The notes under the pieces are model-generated. The model worked only from the letters and a program-made list of their open reading frames with translations, was not told the DNA's origin and did no database searches. A program made the translations under genes and the position numbers. Below, piece by piece: positions 24,341 to 35,880 of a stretch of DNA of 64,000 nucleotides; within the stretch, counting starts at the first letter, position 1; the number at the start of each line of letters is the position of its first letter. Source of the stretch: Isoetes taiwanensis (taxonomy: Eukaryota; Streptophyta; Lycopodiopsida; Isoetales; Isoetaceae); NCBI GenBank assembly GCA_021234155.1, contig JAJEKV010000057.1, positions 1,662,300-1,726,299 on the forward strand. The letters are read 5' to 3'.

Positions 24341-26782
24341 GCGGCAACGCCGCCGCATTAGTTAAGTGCTAAATGATTTTAATAGATTAGGTTTTAATAT
24401 ATCGTAGATTTGATAATGGTGTTGTTTGTGAAAGGAGGCATTTGCTTTTGTACATTGGTATATCTGTGTGGATAACGTTAGGAGCTAATGGTAGCTCATC
24501 AATTATATTTGTTTCTAGTAGTCTGCAAGCTGTATATTTCTATTCTTTTGTTGTGGTAGTTAAGTTTGTAGTGTGGTTTAATGGGCTTATTACTGTTGTA
24601 CTTATTGATTTAACCATATAGTTAGAAAAAAGTAAACATCAAAGATGAACTTTAAAGTTCAGATCATTACATAACACAAATTTGCAAAATACATGTCCAG
24701 TGTATTTTCATCTTCGTGTATACTATCCGCATGTTAATCAAGAGCATTGTGGGTCATTGTTTTTATCAATAACGAAGTCATGTTGGGACAGAAGAAAAAG
24801 GTTTGGTATTATTCAGAATTAAGGCATAGCTCTGAATTTTGAATATAAACCGAAAAAAGAGCGTTTGTGGGTAGTTAGAAAGTATTAGCACAAAAATGGG
24901 ATTTCTTTGCATGCTAAATTATTATAGCATTGAAAGTATTTATCTAAATTGATTTCAAAAGCGATGCTTACTTTGTGGTGAGAGAGATAATTAATGCGGC
25001 GTCGTATATTATAAGCGGAAAAGCGGTATATATGTACAATGAAATGATCACGAGGGATTAGGAATGAAAGTATATTTGGTATTAATACATACATACACTT
25101 TCGGTGGTCAGATCTATTAGACAACTTGGCAAATAATCACCCTTTGTTTTGTAAGTAATTGAAGTCCACTTGGAGGGATTGTATCTCGCGAAATGAATAA
25201 GGTATTTATGTTGCCCTTTTCAATTGGTAATGCGGTATGTTTCTTGCGGGGATTCACAATAAATAGAAATACTTAATATTATCATAAGTTGTTTTGTGTA
25301 ATATTGTGCGGGAGGACTAACACGGTTTTCATCGTGCATAGTTGTTATTGATATGTCAAGGATTTGTTGTGCTTCTTGGTCAAATCACGTTAGCTCTTGA
25401 CTACGCATTTGTGTCTATTAAATGACATGATAATATATATCACGGGAAGGAAGAAAGAGCGATGTTGTCGCATTATTAGTGGATGATATAAGTGAAATGG
25501 AAATACTGCGGTTGTCGTGTTTTATGTACGGTCATTGCACCAAAAACTATTGTCATGGTTGACTACCTTTTGTTGCATGTCATGCATGCACAGTACCACA
25601 TGAATACGCTACGGTCGATCAAGCTAATGTGGCATTTGATGTTGGAAATGCGCGAGGCTATAATAAGGGTAATTAGACTGAAATAGTCGAGAAATAAAGT
25701 GGTCATGATTCAAGTACCTTATTTTACCGATTGTTGGTTGTATGATATGCGCTATGAATGTAAGTTGTGCAAAAAGGCTCGTAGGTTTTATTTATGTTTG
25801 TATGCAGTAAAAGCGGCTACGTATCCATGTATTTTGCATTTTTCCATGAGTGTTGTACCTATAGTAGAAGTGAGTTAATGAAAGAAGAATGTGTAAAATC
25901 GCAAAAGAGATGAAGAGAGGATAAGAAATAACCATGAGCATAGTTCGATGGCGGCCGAGGAATATGCGGATTTATTTGCATGGTCGGTATTTGTTGTTGA
26001 TAAAGCAATACGGATTGAAAAGAAGATGCAATGATTAGCAAGAGTTATGTAAGGAAAGGACTAAACATGATATCGTAAATTAGTCAATTCATAAACCTTG
26101 GAAAGTATTATTTCGAGGTGGTACGATTGTTACACTATTAATTGCTTAATTGATTATTTGTAGCAATTGATTTCCGTCGTTTAAAGCGAGAGTTCATTCA
26201 AAGCGTCACATTGACTTTGTGCCGATTTTTCGAGAACTCTACATTAACATATGTATATTGAATTGAATATCTATCTAATGGTTTAAAATCTTTGCAATAC
26301 CTTTGGTCTAGAAAGCATTGATATCACTTTCTTGGAATTAATTGATTGTCTAGTTTCTTACATGCGGTATTGTTGAAGAAACCGCGAAAACAATACCAAT
26401 AACATCTGCGGTGGATGTAAAACAAAGATTAAGATATATAAATAGAAATAGAGAGTGGCTTAAAGGAAGAAAAGTATTTAAATCTACGTAAACAAAGAAT
26501 CTTCACTTGTTGATGTATTCGCGACGGTTCTTGATTTAGATTGAAAGATTGTGATGCTACGCTTTGGAATCGAGTTTGACATGTAACTTCCTCACGGAAT
26601 TCCTCAATGATTGGCCCGTATATTTAGTATCATTTATTGTCGTTGTTTATAGATATTGTAATACGTTTGCATGGCGCTAAAATTAAGCCCTCGGAAATGT
26701 AGTACATACGGTATTAAATAAAAGTTGTTGAAGTTGTATAAAATTACGCCCGATTGCTTTTGAACATTACCTTGTTAATTAC
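24341..26782. other. Intergenic between MYB copies, no gene recognised
   Basis: AT-rich with frequent gcgg, cgag and agcg words and few CAG/CTG. No coding motif in six frames. This stretch separates the two MYB copies and, from about 24.9 kb, shows the sequence style I attribute to consensus error. Confidence 0.4.
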
Positions 26783-27770
26783 GATGAAGATGAAAAGCTC
26801 GTCCGGTTCATCACCAATTTTGAGCATAGATGTTTGGAACAGCGTGCCTAAACAAGCGAGGTCTAAAATTGACTCTGTCTCGCTCATTTCTACGTCGCGC
26901 ATCTGATACGTTGATCTTGTGTTTAAAATTAGGACTTCAAAGAAGATGGGAAGAGATCACGGGGTTGAATGGCTCAATTATCTACACGACCCGACTTAAA
27001 GCGTTAAAATTTCTCATGTGAGGAAGAAAAATCATCATCGATTTGCATCTTTACATTTTTGAACGGGTGAACTCATTGCCTTGCCCATGATTTGACTTCT
27101 TGGTATAAATTTTTAGTTATTCAAATTCAAGATCTCTTGGGTGATAGTTCATGATTGGTTTGATTACAGCGTTTTAGAGACGGGCAAGAGACTCATATTG
27201 TCTTCATGATTTGATTTTCGAGGCAATAACTTCCATCATTCAAACTCGGATCTCTTAGATGATAGTTCATGATTGGTTTGATTACCCAATGTTTGTTTTC
27301 AGCGGATGGTCTTAGATGTATGCACTTGAGGCGAGCCCGACAATGAGGTAAAATTTACGGAACTCTTGCATCAAGCTCAGAATCATGCCCTTGATCCGAT
27401 GATCATAAAGCGTCTGGAATCCCTATTCAAAAGCTAGGCACAATCGAGGAGCACTTGACATTATTTCATCTTGAAGAGGGACACCATATACGCTGGTACA
27501 ACTTCTCCATTACACCTTCCAACTAGGCTGTTGTGTGGCCAAGAAGATCCTCATTCCTTTGTAGATTATGTAGGCCCGAGCTTAGGCAGGGAAAATTTTT
27601 GAACCATTCAAGTATTTGGAAGACAACATTTTTCACTTCGATGGAAAGGGAAACAACGAGCTTGGCAGCTTCCGGTCAGTTGGGTTGAAAGACCCGAAGA
27701 TTATTTCGATTCTTAGCGGATTATGATATGAAATGGGCTGCTCTGGGGCATCAATGTTCTTACGATAGTG
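26783..27770 (+). pseudogene. Second, 5'-truncated copy of the MYB gene
   Basis: Begins abruptly at gatgaagatgaaaagctcgt (the D of SPDEDEK in exon 1, the same bases as 22773 onward) and follows the first copy through intron 1, exon 2, the duplicated intron 2 and exon 3 to tcaatgttc near 27760. It lacks the first ~19 codons, including MGRHSCC. Intron 2 here keeps a GT-type start (ggtgaactc). It differs from copy 1 by many 1-3 base indels and by CAG-to-CGG style changes. No intact reading frame remains. Confidence 0.85.
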
Positions 27771-29797
27771 TCCGTTGGGAGTTCTTATGCATGATGGCGT
27801 TATTGTGGTCCTAAACTTTTCTGAGGAGAGGAAAGGAGCCAGTCATGGTGCATAAGGTCGACTTACCGGGCTTCACGGTGGTTGATGCCAAAGATTACAG
27901 ATCCTAAAAGCCCAGCACTTTTTCTCCTTAGGCGGAGATGCGTCGGGGGTGCCCTTTGAAACGTTTTGTTCACGATTGTGGCCGGAGAACCTTGTCTCCG
28001 GTGTTTTAGCTGCGGTGGAGGAGAGTGGTGGATGGGCTTAGGATGTAGGATGGTAGCCAGCGGTGTTAACGGTTAAAGCGATGACACTCCTCTTCTTAAT
28101 TGGCGAAGAGAGGAATTTGGAATGTGAAGGGTTCTTCGGATACTTTCTCCTTGGCCTCGAGCATTCTTGAATTGAGGTAAATATGCTGCATTATGGACTG
28201 GTGACTCCGCCCTCCCCTTGTTTGGCTCTATTCCCTTGGAGTGCTTCCGGGTAATGTGTGTACTAAGGCGTTGGGTATTCCCTTTGGAGGGATGTTTCCA
28301 TGGGGAAATTTATGGGATGAGATTTTCGAGGTTCGCGAGAAACACCTCAATTGGTGGAAAGGGTAACAAATTGTCCATAAAGCGGAGTAGGATCCACTAT
28401 TGCCAAGAGTAATTACTTTGCAGCACTCATGTGTATCGACATCGCGATGTTATCTGAGGGTAAGATCTGAGGCTTTGGATAAGTTTGTTCGAAGAATTTG
28501 TGTGGGCGGTGATGATGAAGGTTGTTAAAGTGGCTTGGTGGAAGTGCCTCCACCAGGAGGATAAGAGTGGCAACCGTTGTTCTAGATTTGGCGCATAGTA
28601 AAGGTGTTGGTCTCAAGTTTGTTTTAGCGGAGCACTAGCGGGGATGGAACATCTTCTCTGATGCGTATTGTTATTCTGATCTCTTCGCCATTGTGTGGCG
28701 TTTGGGAGCGAATACGTGCATGTGGAGTTATACGGGCAGCGTTGTATAGTCTCAGGCCTTTCCATGCATCCCTTTTCTCCACCCGAGCGTTCTTGACTTG
28801 GGATCATGTGCTATTGCTCTTTAACTGAATGGGACCCATTATTACATGCACCGAGACGAGCCGTTGGAAGCGAACTCTTTGTGCTTTCCTGGAGATTGGT
28901 ATTGGGGTGGTGACTAGCTTAGGTGGGAAGTTCTTTTCGAGCTCACTTTGCGCTGAGAGGCGTGTTGACTATCACAGGAGCATTGGCGGGGAGTATTAAA
29001 CTATACATACCTACTCGTCGAAGAGATGATGGTGATGCGAGTTTGGAAGGTTCATCGGATGTTGTGTCTTCTTGTTTTGTCGCGGTCTTGTGCAGAGATG
29101 GCGGCTATTCATGACACTCGCCCCGCCAGGGCAAGTGGTCTGGCTTCGGAGTTCGATGGCTTCGGTTTGGGCGTGGACATGTGGGCTCGCTTCCTCCGCC
29201 GAAGGTTAGGGTGCTTACGGCGGGTAGTTACTGCCAGATTGTATCCGAGGGGTGAATGCCGAGTCGGTTAAGGCGGGTGTGAACCTCGCCCCTTGTTGTA
29301 AATTAAATGATGAGGCGTGGAAGCATTATCTAGTTTTATGCCACCCTCACTTGTAGGCTGCACGGGATTGGTGGGAGACTCACGTTTTGGATGAGATTAT
29401 TTAATAGCGGTTCTTCGCTTCATGTATCTGATTGTAGCGGCTCTTCGCGTATAAATACATCTTGTCATTAACTTGGTTGTTAATGGCCCGGTTGGAAGCG
29501 GCGGTTATGGGCTAGGGGATTGACTGCCCGTACTCGATTCGACTTCGGTACCCATTCAACACCAGCTTTACGGTATTTCGGTTAGTAGGCGGAAGTTTGC
29601 CATTGTGGAAGTTCTTGGGTGTTGTAGATAGTGATGGTGGGTTTAATACGGCCGGTAGAGTTCGCGATTTTACGTAGTTTGTTGGTGAGTGTAGCAAACA
29701 TCTAAGCACAGGCGAGTTGTCCAGCTTCCTCTCACTTGCTTTGTAACATTACCATTCTTTCAATATATTGATGACACAGTTCTTCAAATTTTTTTTT
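27771..29797. other. GC-richer span, no gene recognised
   Basis: Markedly more G-rich than its surroundings (for example 27900-28060 and 28980-29280) with many gcgg/cggtg words. Open frames of 60-80 codons occur on both strands, but none shows a domain. It may be decayed transposon sequence upstream of the copia relic. Confidence 0.4.
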
Positions 29798-31549
29798 TGC
29801 TTATCTAGTAGTGTACGATGAGCACTCCAAAGCCTATCAAATGTTTGATCCTGAAAAAAGGAAAGTGGTTGTCAGCAGGAACATTACGTTTGATGAAGAA
29901 ATAATGACTACTATGAATAAGAAATCTTACGCATGAACACTAAAATTACAAGGTTAAAACATGAATGCGGCCAATCAATCTCACTCAGATATTGGCAATG
30001 ATCGACTTTGAAGTGCCAAAGAATTTTGATGAAGCCATGAGTGGCATAGATGCAAAAAAAGGTGGAAGAAGAGCTCAATGCATTCAAAGGAACTAAAATC
30101 TTTGAGTTAGCAGATTTACCTAAAGGAAGAAATGCAGTAGGATGCAAATGGATGTATATGATCAAACAAGGCACTGAACGGGATTTGATTAAACATAAAG
30201 CTAGGGCTTTTCCCAAAAACAATGGATTGACTATGAGGATACCTTTTCTCCCATAGTAAAAATGGCTAGCATTCGGATGCTCTTGGCTATGGCAAATGCC
30301 AAAGATCTAGAGGTGCATCACGTGGATGTCACCACTGCCTTTCTTAATGCCAAGTTAGAGGAGGATATTTATATGAAAGAGCCTTCTGGTTTTGAGCAAG
30401 GGAGAGACAAAGTATAGAAACTGAAAAGAGCAGTCTACGGGCTGAAACAATCACTCAGACAGTGGCATTTGTGCATGGACACATATTTAAAGGAACAAGG
30501 ATTTATTAAGCTTAAAGATGATGGCAACATATACTTGTTCAAAGAGGGCTCAGATTTTTGCTACATTGCATTATATGTTGATGATAATGTTATGGTGAGC
30601 AGTATCTTGCGTATCCTTCAGAAGTTCAAGGATATTTTGAAAAACAGATTCAAGATGACTGATTTAGCGAAGCTTAAGAAATTTCTGGATATTGAAGTTT
30701 ACAGGGACAGAAACAACAAAATCATGGGTCTTTTACAAGGTCAAAATATTGTGGGAATTCTAAACAGATTTAATATGGAAGATTGCAAAGCAGTCAGAAC
30801 CCCAATGGTTCCTGGAAACAAGTTGTCAAAGGAACAATGCCTTCAAACAGAGAAAGGAAAAATTGCAGTTCAAGAGCTGTCCTATAGAGAGTTGATTGGG
30901 TGTTTACTATACTTGTCCAATTGCATCAGACTTGATATATCATTATGCAGTTAATATCTTAAGTAGATATTACATTAATTATGGAATAATGCACTGGCAA
31001 GCCGCTCAAAGAGTGATTAGATATCTAAAGGGAACTATAAATCATGGGATCTTGTTTGACTCAAACAATCTGAATTTAAGCTCATACTGTGACTTAGATT
31101 GGGGTGTTAACCCTGATGAAGTCTACATCAGAGTTTATTTTAACGTTGGGAGGAGGACCAATATCATGGAAATGCAAAAAGCAGAATGCAATAGCTCTCT
31201 CATCTGCAGAAGCAGAATATTCAGCCACAATTCTTGCAGTCAAAGAAATTGTATGGAGCAGAAGATTATTGAATGAGTTGGGTTGTGCCAAAAGGACCCT
31301 TTAATTTTGTAGTCTGATAGCACGAGTTGTATAGCCATGACGAAAAATCCCATAATGCATGAGAGGACTATTCATACTGAACTTGAAATGCATTTTATTA
31401 GAGACTTGGTGAACAGGAACATTATACAGGTTTAGTATGTGCATGCAGATCAACAGTTCGCAGACATTCTTAAAAAACCTTTGACAGAGTTAAAATTCAA
31501 TCAGCTAAGAAATTTGATCATTTGCAAGGATTATAATATGAAGGGAGAG
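29798..31549 (+). mobile_element. Ty1-copia retrotransposon pol relic (integrase end, RT, RNase H)
   Basis: Encoded pol of a copia LTR retrotransposon. From left: integrase C-terminus YDEHSKAYQMFDPEKRKVVV (29807-29900), then RT start EELNAFKGTKIFELADLPKG and GCKWMYMIKQ (30060-30170), VHHVDVTTAFLNAKLEEDIY, RAVYGLKQS, the catalytic YVDD box (30572-30583), and RNase H with IRYLKGT, DLDWG, LSSAEAEYSA and the late DILKKPL. A TAG at 30415-30417 and frame changes near 30220, 30920 and 31180 break it. Gag, protease and most of integrase are missing on the left; the similarity starts abruptly at about 29798. Codons and indel density are cleaner than in flanking DNA. Confidence 0.92.
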
Positions 31550-31960
31550 TGAAGGATTCCTGTTCATATTTTAAGATTACTTGCAGTTGATCTCCTTGTA
31601 ATGATCTATGAGATACAAAGACAGGTTGAGACTATGTTAAAAAAAAGACAGTCACAATTTACAGGACATGCTTTAGCTCAGATGAAGAATAGAGTAACCT
31701 TGTTAGGGATGAACTTGGAAGTATTAAATGTTATCATGTTTAAAAGGTTAACCTATATGTGCCAATGGTTGAGGGGATTATTGGCGGTCAAGTGAACAAA
31801 CGCCAAGTTTGAAGGTCAAACTTAGCATGGAGCGAAACCGTCGTGAAGAATGGGGTGCCGATTCCTGATGAATTGGTGCCGACTGAAAAATCTATAAGTA
31901 GGATTGCTTTTTTCTAAAAAAATATATAGGGATTTTTGGAGCGGATTCATCTTGGATGAA
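31538..31960 (+). repeat. Putative polypurine tract and 3' LTR of the copia relic
   Basis: After the pol frame ends, the purine run gaagggagag (31540-31549) is followed by TGAAGG, the expected arrangement of polypurine tract then a TG-starting LTR. A TATA-like tataagtag lies near 31893. The 3' end of the LTR and any target duplication are not identifiable, and no matching 5' LTR was found. Confidence 0.45.
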
Positions 31961-32259
31961 TGAATGCCTGGGCTGTCGAAATTAATAAACTTTCAAATGC
32001 ATTGCTACAGTGTTTTTTGCAGTACCATTTGAACAGTGTTTTCTTTCGAGACCATACTTTTAATTTGCATATAGGGAATATTCAAAATATTACAAGGTAT
32101 TGTTGTTTGAAGTGCAAATTAATAGAGATTATTAAGTTGCTAGACATTTGATCTATATAATCCTATAAAGTGTCAAAAACATTGTCAAATTCACAAAATA
32201 ATAGTATAGATTGTGTCATTTATTTATGTTGTCTTCTAGTAGAGTGCGCAATGTGAAAA

Positions 32260-33742
32260 TATGACCAATTGTGAAATATTTCGGTGAGCAATTTTGCCAA
32301 CAAATTACTCGATATAATGGTGCGGTAATTGGCAGGACAATGTTGATCCCCTACTTTATATATTGGAAATACTTGTTGACGGTGCATTGCATGGGAGAAC
32401 CTTCATGTCGGGCTCTATTGAATAAACAAGCCAGAACTAGGGCAATTTAAGACCCAACCCACTTCAACAGTTCTACCTACAGGTCATTCAGATTAGTTGC
32501 CTTGCCATTTGAGAGTTGTTGCAAGATGTGAGTGGCATCTGCCTATGTTATGGTCATGAGGGATTAGCTTATGCTAACATAATATTCCAAACCATATTAG
32601 GATTATAGAACTGCATTAAACACTGGATCTACTAGTTTGAAGAGATGTTGTCAAGAGGCTGCATAAGTTCGTGCAATACTTTCCTGCAAAATATCTTGGA
32701 ATGGCGGCCAAGAAGGTAAAACATTTTTTGTTGGTGTTCAATGTAATGTGCTTTCTTGCCTTTGAAGAAAGTTTTGTACTGCCTGATTGCTTGAAGGGAT
32801 AGAATAGGATCAACTACCAATCTGAATTGTCATTTAGCTCTTTGCTCATCATCAAAACATTTGTTGCGAGACAAGATCGATGTGATGATGGCTTGTTGGT
32901 GCATCCTCCAAAACGTTGCTCTAAGTGTACTCAAAAAGACGATAATAAGCTTGGCGGATTGCTGCTCTAAATGCGGAAAGCTCCAAGACTCCCAATATCT
33001 CCTTCGTTGCAGCTAGGTATAATCCCTCGCTTTATCACAATCCAAACGAATTCGAGGCACACAAGAAGTGGACTAACTTGAGCTTTATTGGTTGTCAATC
33101 TATCATTACGAAGGGGGATTGATGATCGGAATCAAACTCTGCATCTCTACTCTGTGTGCCAACTTGTACATGTGTAAGGAGATGTAGATCTTCCTCGACC
33201 ACGAGCACATAATCCACCATGCCGGATCCCCTACCTTGTGCTCCTAATGACAAGTGTATGAGGACGACGTTGGCCATTGTGCCAGGCAATTGCAAATAAT
33301 CAAATCGAAAATATTGCACATATGAAGCAATTGCCTTTTAAAGCATGTGACAAGATGCCCTGCATCAGTTGATGTGCGTGGCCCAAGGCCCTCTGCAAGT
33401 TGGAGATGCAATATATTCGTGGACAATGAGTTGGACTTTCTCAATTGAGTTGTAGTTGTGCGTGATTGAAATGTCCTACTAGCATAACATGGTCCAAATG
33501 CTTGTGATGTTGAATTTCATCATATAGAGATTGATATATGGGTCCAATGTATCCACATTTGAAATGTAATAGAAGTTTGAGTCGGCATGTGGGAAATAAT
33601 ATGCTTCGATGAAAAGGGGATCTCCACATGTATCTTGCAACCCTAGCCACATATATATATTGATTGTGCCATGGCCTGGCTTGCTTGTACGCTCATTGAA
33701 CAATGAATAGTGTTGATATCCTGCAGATCTATTATCCTCCAA
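32260..33742 (-). mobile_element. LINE-like endonuclease/reverse transcriptase relic, 3' truncated
   Basis: Non-LTR retrotransposon ORF2-type protein: an APE-like endonuclease followed by RT. On the minus strand: GHGTINIYMWLGLQDTCGDP, LVGHFNHA (equivalent to the conserved GDFNAR, Asp read as His) near 33486-33461, SGMVDYVLV (33222-33205), the SDH region DSDHQSPFV (33140-33103), then a linker KKAHYIEHQQKMFYLLGRH, and the start of RT, YKVGDQHCPANYRTI.SNLL (32370-32285). Frames change several times. The later RT motifs, including the YxDD box, are not found below 32260, so the 3' half is missing. Confidence 0.8.
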
Positions 33743-34660
33743 CTAGCATGTTCTCATCTTTCTGTAAGGAAAATGAAGTGCATATTTCTGCCTCTGGAGT
33801 TCAGCTGGCATGACACATGAGGATGACCTAACCCCCATAACAAGTCAACATTCATTAGTCAATGCCTTGAATTTCTAGCAACATTTATAGCCTACTAGAA
33901 GCTCAAAAGATATGGCTCAGTTGCAACCACCTTCATGGAAATAAGGTAAGGTAGTCGCCGTAAGGTTTATTCAAGTCAATGCAATGGAAAATGGGGTTAA
34001 GTTAATGTATAAGTTAAATGCAATTGAAGAGTTCAAGGATGGAGAGATAAATGGCGCGATCAGTTGAACCTCCATGGATGAGCTTAGGGAGAAATGAGCA
34101 AGTCTATTGGTTACCAGCTTCAATTTTATGTTAAACATAATGTTTTGGCATCTGTTTCTCAATTATAGTGTACCTTTGAGTATATAGCCAACTTAAATGT
34201 AAGTTTACTACAAGCAATTGATGTGATACGCCCTAAGGTTGGGAGTACTTTTATGTTCACGTCTATTATGGCCTCTAAAACGTTTGCCCTCTTTAAAGTT
34301 ATTTTCCAATTTGTTTACCATTGCTACAGTAGAGCACTTCATAGGTAGGTATAGCCCAAGTTGAATTCAATCGTTACTACCACTCTAGGTACAACATATA
34401 TTTCATCAACCATAACTTTTACTTTTGAAAGCTCCATCAAGTACAGATTAATTATGATGTCGAACATTTTTGATACATATATCTTTTATCTCAAATTGCA
34501 CAATTTCTATGAGCTCTTTAATTTCGATGGTGTGCCATTTAGATTAAACCCTTTTCTTTTCTTTTTTGGTCCCCATACAATTATGCATATTGTAATTTTA
34601 TTCAATGACAAACTCAACTACTCATGTCCATGGAGGGTCAATCAGGGCCTAAGATCACGT
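33743..34660. other. Intergenic, no gene recognised
   Basis: Might contain the 5' region of the LINE relic (upstream on the minus strand), but no zinc-knuckle or other ORF1 motif is visible. The open frame 34361-34672 (+) is hydrophobic and Phe-rich without similarity I can name. Confidence 0.4.
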
Positions 34661-34679
34661 CGAAAGTTATAGTTCAGAC

Positions 34680-35481
34680 AGGTGAATATTTAGGACAGAT
34701 ACTCCCATGCTCTCTCTTACATGTCCCACCCAACAATGTATTGGCGGGACATTTGTCCAACCGGTTTTCCTCTAATCTCTAATCAATACATTTAGTTTTG
34801 TATTTCTGTATTCTAGATTATTAACATGGTGTCGAGCCGGGGCGTGCTGAGCACTTCATAATATGGAGATGGATACCCGACACTAAAGGCAATGAGAAGG
34901 ATGAACCTACACTGATGCGTAATGGGGAGTAGGCGTGGTCTATGTATGCCATTCCCATACCAATCCATCCAAAGAAGATCCGGATGCCTCTGCATGCATT
35001 CCGGATATGGTGCTGCTGGTGAAACCCATGGTGTTTAGAGACTGTGAAAATTCTTGCAGCCAAATATATGAAGCCCAAACAGATACATTCAAGATGCATG
35101 CTAGAGACTCCAGTTTATTGCTCAAGACTCCCATCCACGAAGAGAAACATTAGAGCAATTGTTCGGAGGTTTGTTGTGAATTGATGAAGGCGCTGGAGTT
35201 TGAAGAGTTGTCTAAAGTCTCTTGCCTTGATTCTTGTTGAATGCATGATCAAGGGAATGTTGAGGGTGAGTTGATCGATCATCACCATACATCACGGAGA
35301 GCTTTCGATCCAAGAATCACCATTAGTTATAGATGCCTGCGAGTTTGGATCGATACAGAGAGAGGCACATCCCGCTTCATATATATGTTATATATTCATG
35401 GCTACGGTTGGAATTACGTCAACTTGGGTTTTCCTGATCGATACATGCAATTTTGTATTTACGTATTCTGAATTATTAACA
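34680..35481 (+). mobile_element. Small non-coding LTR element (TRIM-like), with PBS
   Basis: An LTR end (ccggttttcctc ... tattctagattattaaca) finishes at 34826 and is followed at once by tggtgtcgagcc (34827-34838), a worn initiator-tRNA primer binding site (TGGTATCAGAGCC expected). A second copy of the same LTR end (ggttttcctga ... aattattaaca) finishes at 35481. Only about 400-550 bp of internal sequence separates the two, with no gag or pol. LTR starts are not defined. This fits a terminal-repeat retrotransposon in miniature or an internally deleted element. Confidence 0.55.
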
Positions 35482-35880
35482 ATTTCTTCGCTAGCGTGAA
35501 ATACATATAAATACTTGTGCTTGGAGCGAGTCTTAAGGCGTGTGATGAAGTCAATTCAATTTAATTCTTGCTAAAATCACATGGAGCGATGGTTTGCAAA
35601 GGCTATATATTAGGCGTATGGTGGAGCATAAAGGCTATAGACGAGGTTTAACAAGCATCCAACTCTATTGCTTATCTTGGAGTATTATATAATGCCTTAA
35701 ATGAAAATAGTAAGGTCATTTCATTTACTACGATAAACTAAGATGCTGCTTATGTCGATAGGTGGCACATTATGCTTGATTTAACATCCCCAATAATGTA
35801 CAAATGTAAAACATTTATACTATTATGTTTTATTATGCTTTTGGGAACCATTGTGCAAATATAATATAGTCCGGATCTTA
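35385..35880 (+). repeat. LTR end plus flank, inverted copy of 23.8-24.3 kb
   Basis: Matches the reverse complement of 23808-24340. It contains the LTR end (to 35481) and about 400 bp of following sequence in the same order as the other copy. Since the similarity crosses the LTR boundary, the copied unit is LTR plus its former flank, not only the LTR. Confidence 0.8.
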
